The position numbers and the translations under genes are program-made. The notes below the pieces were generated by a model, which saw only the letters and a program-made list of their open reading frames with translations, did not search any database and was not told where the DNA came from. Shown in pieces: positions 6,956-9,129 of a stretch of 9,129 nucleotides of DNA (position 1 is the first letter of the stretch; the number at the start of each line of letters is the position of its first letter). Source of the DNA: Planctomycetaceae bacterium UBA6894 (lineage in GTDB: Bacteria; Planctomycetota; Planctomycetia; Gemmatales; Gemmataceae); the NCBI GenBank assembly GCA_002451275.1, contig DKBS01000166.1, forward strand, positions 887-10,015. Direction: 5' to 3'.

Positions 6956-8188
6956 ATGGGCCTTTCCCTATTGTCAGTTTTGCTTTCCATCGCAGGGCTG
7001 GTCGGTCCAGACTGGCCCGAGTTCCGGGGTGCCAACGCCAAGGGAGTCGCCCCGGGGCTAATACCCATCCAGGATGGCAACCTGCCCCCTCCCGCATGGA
7101 CGGTTCCCCTGCCCGGCCAAGGTTGGTCCTCCCCCGTGGTGCGCGACGGGTTGCTCGTGCTCACTGCCGCCATCCCCGATGCCGAGCCAGCCAAAAACTG
7201 GAAGTTTGCCGTGCTCGCCTTCGACCCGGCCACCGGCGAGGAACGCTTCCGCACAGTGGTGTTTGAGCGTCCGGCAGATGGCCTACCCAAGATCCACGCA
7301 AAGAACAGCCACGCCAGCCCAACCCCGGTTCTTACCGACAGGGGTATCGTCGCCCACTTCGGCCATGTCGGCACCGCCCTGCTAGACTCCGGCGGCAAGG
7401 TGATCTGGAAGAGGGACGGTTTTTATTCCAAGCCGGTCCATGGGGGCGGGGCCAGCCCGGTGGTGGTCGCCGGCAAGGTACTCCTCCCCTGCGATGGCCT
7501 CGACCTCCAGGCCCTCGTCGCCCTCGATCTCGAAACTGGCAAGGATTCCTGGCGTCTCGATCGCAACGCCAAACCCTCCCGGCCCTTCTCGTTCGCTACG
7601 GTCTGCCCGCTGGACCAGAAGCAAGATGCAAGAGTGCTGACCGCGGCCAGCGATGTGGTTCAACTGGTGCAGGCCAACACCGGTAAGGAAATCTGGCGCA
7701 TGCCCTACTCGGGCTATTCGGTCGTCCCCCGCCCGATGGCCGTGACTGATTCCCTTGCCGTTCTCAGCACCGGTTACGACAAACCCAGGCTCTTATGCGT
7801 GCGTCTGGGCGACCTCCAACCTGGCCAGGAGCGTCTCGCCTGGTCGATGGAGAAAAACGCCCCCCTCACTCCCACCCCCCTGCTGGTAGATGGCAAGCTC
7901 CTCGTGCTGGCTGACAACGGGGTGCTCAGCGCGCTCAAGCCGGCCTCCGGCGAGCAACTCTGGCAGGAAAGGCTCCAGGGGGCATACTCCGCCTCACCCA
8001 TTCAGGTGGGCGGACAGGTGCTAACCGTCAGCGAGACGGGCAGGGTGACAGTGTTTAGCGCGGGCGAAAAGTTCGGAAAAATGGCAGCCCATGACCTCAA
8101 CGAACGCTCACTTTCCACGCCAGCGGTTGCCGGTTCGTGGCTCTATGTCCGCACGGAAAAAGGTTTGCGTGGCTGGAAGCTGCGCTGA
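6956..8188 (+). CDS. Exported PQQ-binding-like beta-propeller repeat protein
   Basis: The 410-residue protein has a short hydrophobic N-terminus (MGLSLLSVLLSIAGLVG) that looks like a signal peptide. DWPEFRGANAKGVAPG follows (19-34), the opening of planctomycete PQQ-like propeller proteins (usually DWPQFRG). Repeated blades follow the pattern SSPVVRDGLLVLTAA / LAFDPATGEERF, ASPVVVAGKVLLPCDG / ALDLETGKDSWRLD, LVQANTGKEIWRM, PTPLLVDGKLLVLADNG / LKPASGEQLWQERL and STPAVAGSWLYVRTEKGLRGW. They give roughly seven to eight blades with the typical TGxxxW turn. It is about the size of BamB-like propellers and too short for PQQ alcohol dehydrogenases; no haem motif (CxxCH) is seen. A periplasmic scaffold or binding role is likely and catalysis is unproven. 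It is apparently monocistronic, divergent from the BBP7 gene and convergent with the HEAT/TPR gene 41 bp away. Confidence 0.88.
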   Translation: MGLSLLSVLLSIAGLVGPDWPEFRGANAKGVAPGLIPIQDGNLPPPAWTVPLPGQGWSSPVVRDGLLVLTAAIPDAEPAKNWKFAVLAFDPATGEERFRTVVFERPADGLPKIHAKNSHASPTPVLTDRGIVAHFGHVGTALLDSGGKVIWKRDGFYSKPVHGGGASPVVVAGKVLLPCDGLDLQALVALDLETGKDSWRLDRNAKPSRPFSFATVCPLDQKQDARVLTAASDVVQLVQANTGKEIWRMPYSGYSVVPRPMAVTDSLAVLSTGYDKPRLLCVRLGDLQPGQERLAWSMEKNAPLTPTPLLVDGKLLVLADNGVLSALKPASGEQLWQERLQGAYSASPIQVGGQVLTVSETGRVTVFSAGEKFGKMAAHDLNERSLSTPAVAGSWLYVRTEKGLRGWKLR

Positions 8189-8229
8189 TGTGAAAAGCCC
8201 CGGCACCGCCGCGCCAAGGGCGGACCAGA

Positions 8230-8922
8230 TCACTCGGTGGACGATCCTTCATCCAGCGCCTTTTCCAAAAGACGGATGGTGCTGACAATACCGTCCATGT
8301 GCGGATTGATGCGGTGGGCCGCGCGAAAGGCCCGCAGCGCTGCTGAGTGCTTGCGCATGTGCATGTAGGCCTGCGCCATGCCGGCCTGGGCCCCGAAGTG
8401 CCAGGGGTTCAGTTGCAGCGTTTTCTCGCAGTCGCGAATAGCCTCTTCAAAGCGTTTAGCCTTGAAGTGCACAATGGCGCGCTGGTTCCACGCTTCGGCG
8501 AAATCGGGAGCGTCCACGATCAGGGCGTTCAGGCCCTCCAAAACCTTCCGCCGGTCGCGCAGGCGCACAATGCGGCGCAATTCCAGGCAGTGTCGGGGCT
8601 CGTGCGAGCGGAACCACAGGCTCCACATCGCCTCGCCAGCCATTTGGCGGATGGAGGCATCGGGATCCTTCAAGGCGGCGGCCAGGTGCGGGTTGGAATC
8701 CCAGGTGCCCAAAATGCCTAGGCAAAACGCCGCGGCATCTCGGGCCACCACATCCCCGTTTGCCAGCAGGCGCTGCAGGGTGCATTCCTGGTAACGCGAT
8801 GTCACCTGGTTCTGGAATTGCTCGATCGCCTTTTTGTGGTTCTTGAACCAGGAATGGAAGCTTTCACGGGTGCGGGGTCGGGGTATCTGGCGATACCACT
8901 GCACCAAAAGAGCGCGAGCCAT
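8230..8922 (-). CDS. Small HEAT-repeat plus TPR-repeat protein
   Basis: The 230-residue, probably cytoplasmic protein has no signal peptide or membrane segment. The N-terminus is basic. Residues about 46-104 look like HEAT-type helical pairs (LQRLLANGDVVARDAAAFCLGILG, then LAAALKDPDASIRQMAGEAMWSLW). Residues about 125-215 match tetratricopeptide repeats: GLNALIVDAPDFAEAWNQRA, the canonical FEEAIRDCEKTLQLNPWHFGA, then AYMHMRKHSAALRAFRAAHRINP. Both folds are protein-interaction scaffolds, and no catalytic motif is seen. The ATG at 8922 is preceded by GGGGTGAGTA, only a weak Shine-Dalgarno, so the start is reasonable but not certain. The stop lies 41 bp from that of the PQQ-like gene. The partner is unknown. 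Confidence 0.82.
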   Translation of the reverse strand: MARALLVQWYRQIPRPRTRESFHSWFKNHKKAIEQFQNQVTSRYQECTLQRLLANGDVVARDAAAFCLGILGTWDSNPHLAAALKDPDASIRQMAGEAMWSLWFRSHEPRHCLELRRIVRLRDRRKVLEGLNALIVDAPDFAEAWNQRAIVHFKAKRFEEAIRDCEKTLQLNPWHFGAQAGMAQAYMHMRKHSAALRAFRAAHRINPHMDGIVSTIRLLEKALDEGSSTE

Positions 8923-9129
8923 TACTCACCCCGCCGGGACCTGAAAAAACCGCCAACCAGCCCGGCAACGGGACCTGCCGGCCTCCAGTTGCCTGAACAA
9001 ATGCTGAATGACCTGATGAGCTCATGCTACGGAGAACGGGGGGCGACCGCCAAGGCTGGGCAAGCCTGCCAAGGCGTGGAAACAGATCCCCCCCCCCGAT
9101 CGAGAGGACCGACCGGGCTTTTTTATTAA
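8923..9129. other. Right-edge segment without a convincing gene, holding several small inverted repeats
   Basis: An open + strand frame covers it but overlaps the HEAT/TPR gene antisense and has no start of its own with a binding site. I see a 10-bp palindrome ATGAGCTCAT (9016-9025), a small AGGCT/AGCCT hairpin (9053-9067), a run of ten C (9088-9097) and a terminator-like hairpin at the end. The part next to 8922 must hold the leader and probably the promoter of the HEAT/TPR gene. The rest could be the 3' part of a small RNA or an intergenic spacer. Confidence 0.4.
9095..9124 (+). terminator. Orphan intrinsic terminator-like hairpin after a poly-C tract
   Basis: CCCGATCG (9095-9102) pairs with CGACCGGG (9110-9117), with one A-C mismatch and a 7-base loop. 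C and six T (9119-9124) follow. The orientation is +, yet the nearest upstream gene on that strand ends at 8188, with an opposing gene between. Confidence 0.55.

Noticed and set aside
9013..9083. Possible hammerhead ribozyme: CTGATGA at 9013-9019 and GAAAC at 9079-9083
   Set aside because: The bases after CTGATGA and before GAAA do not pair to form stem II (G against G at the closing position), and no flanking stems I or III or cleavage site were found.
8818..9129. Open + strand frame running to the right edge
   Set aside because: Its first third is antisense to the HEAT/TPR gene, no ribosome binding site precedes a start, the composition is erratic, and it runs through the poly-C tract and terminator hairpin.

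Overview
The window looks like a GC-rich bacterial chromosome segment from a planctomycete, most likely Gemmataceae or a close relative. This rests on family signatures rather than a database search. They are a BBP7-type outer-membrane barrel, an Sdr-like surface protein with a planctomycete N-terminal motif of the LEALEDRxxPA type, a short PQQ-like propeller protein opening with DWPEFRG, and a membrane-anchored spermidine-synthase-like protein with the VQPLASK...LPLLGGTPAVW signature.

Layout. (i) 3-113 (+): the last 36 codons of a low-complexity Ala/Gly/Gln/Lys protein, followed by a strong intrinsic terminator (158-198). (ii) 290-2509 (+): a 739-residue fused polytopic membrane protein with a spermidine-synthase-like domain. 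(iii) 2517-4595 (-) and 4711-6636 (-): two exported-protein genes in tandem, transcribed in the order BBP7 barrel then Sdr-repeat protein. Their 115-bp gap holds two hairpins and a good Shine-Dalgarno. (iv) 6637-6955: a divergent intergenic region with an AT-rich island, the likely home of promoters for both sides. (v) 6956-8188 (+): an exported PQQ-like beta-propeller protein. (vi) 8230-8922 (-): a small HEAT plus TPR protein. (vii) 8923-9129: no convincing gene, but a poly-C tract and an orphan terminator-like hairpin on the + strand.

How the genes relate. The two central minus-strand genes look like a cell-envelope pair: an outer-membrane barrel and a large secreted or surface beta-sandwich protein. 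The other genes are separate transcription units in convergent or divergent orientation, and I see no pathway linking them. No tRNA, rRNA, CRISPR, insertion sequence or integrase was found. I do not see a clear novel defence or mobile system. The most noteworthy signals are a beta domain apparently inserted inside the first Sdr B-type repeat of the surface protein, a perfect 13-bp hairpin inside the 3' end of the spermidine-synthase-like gene that may serve the opposing transcript, and the structured non-coding segment at the right edge.
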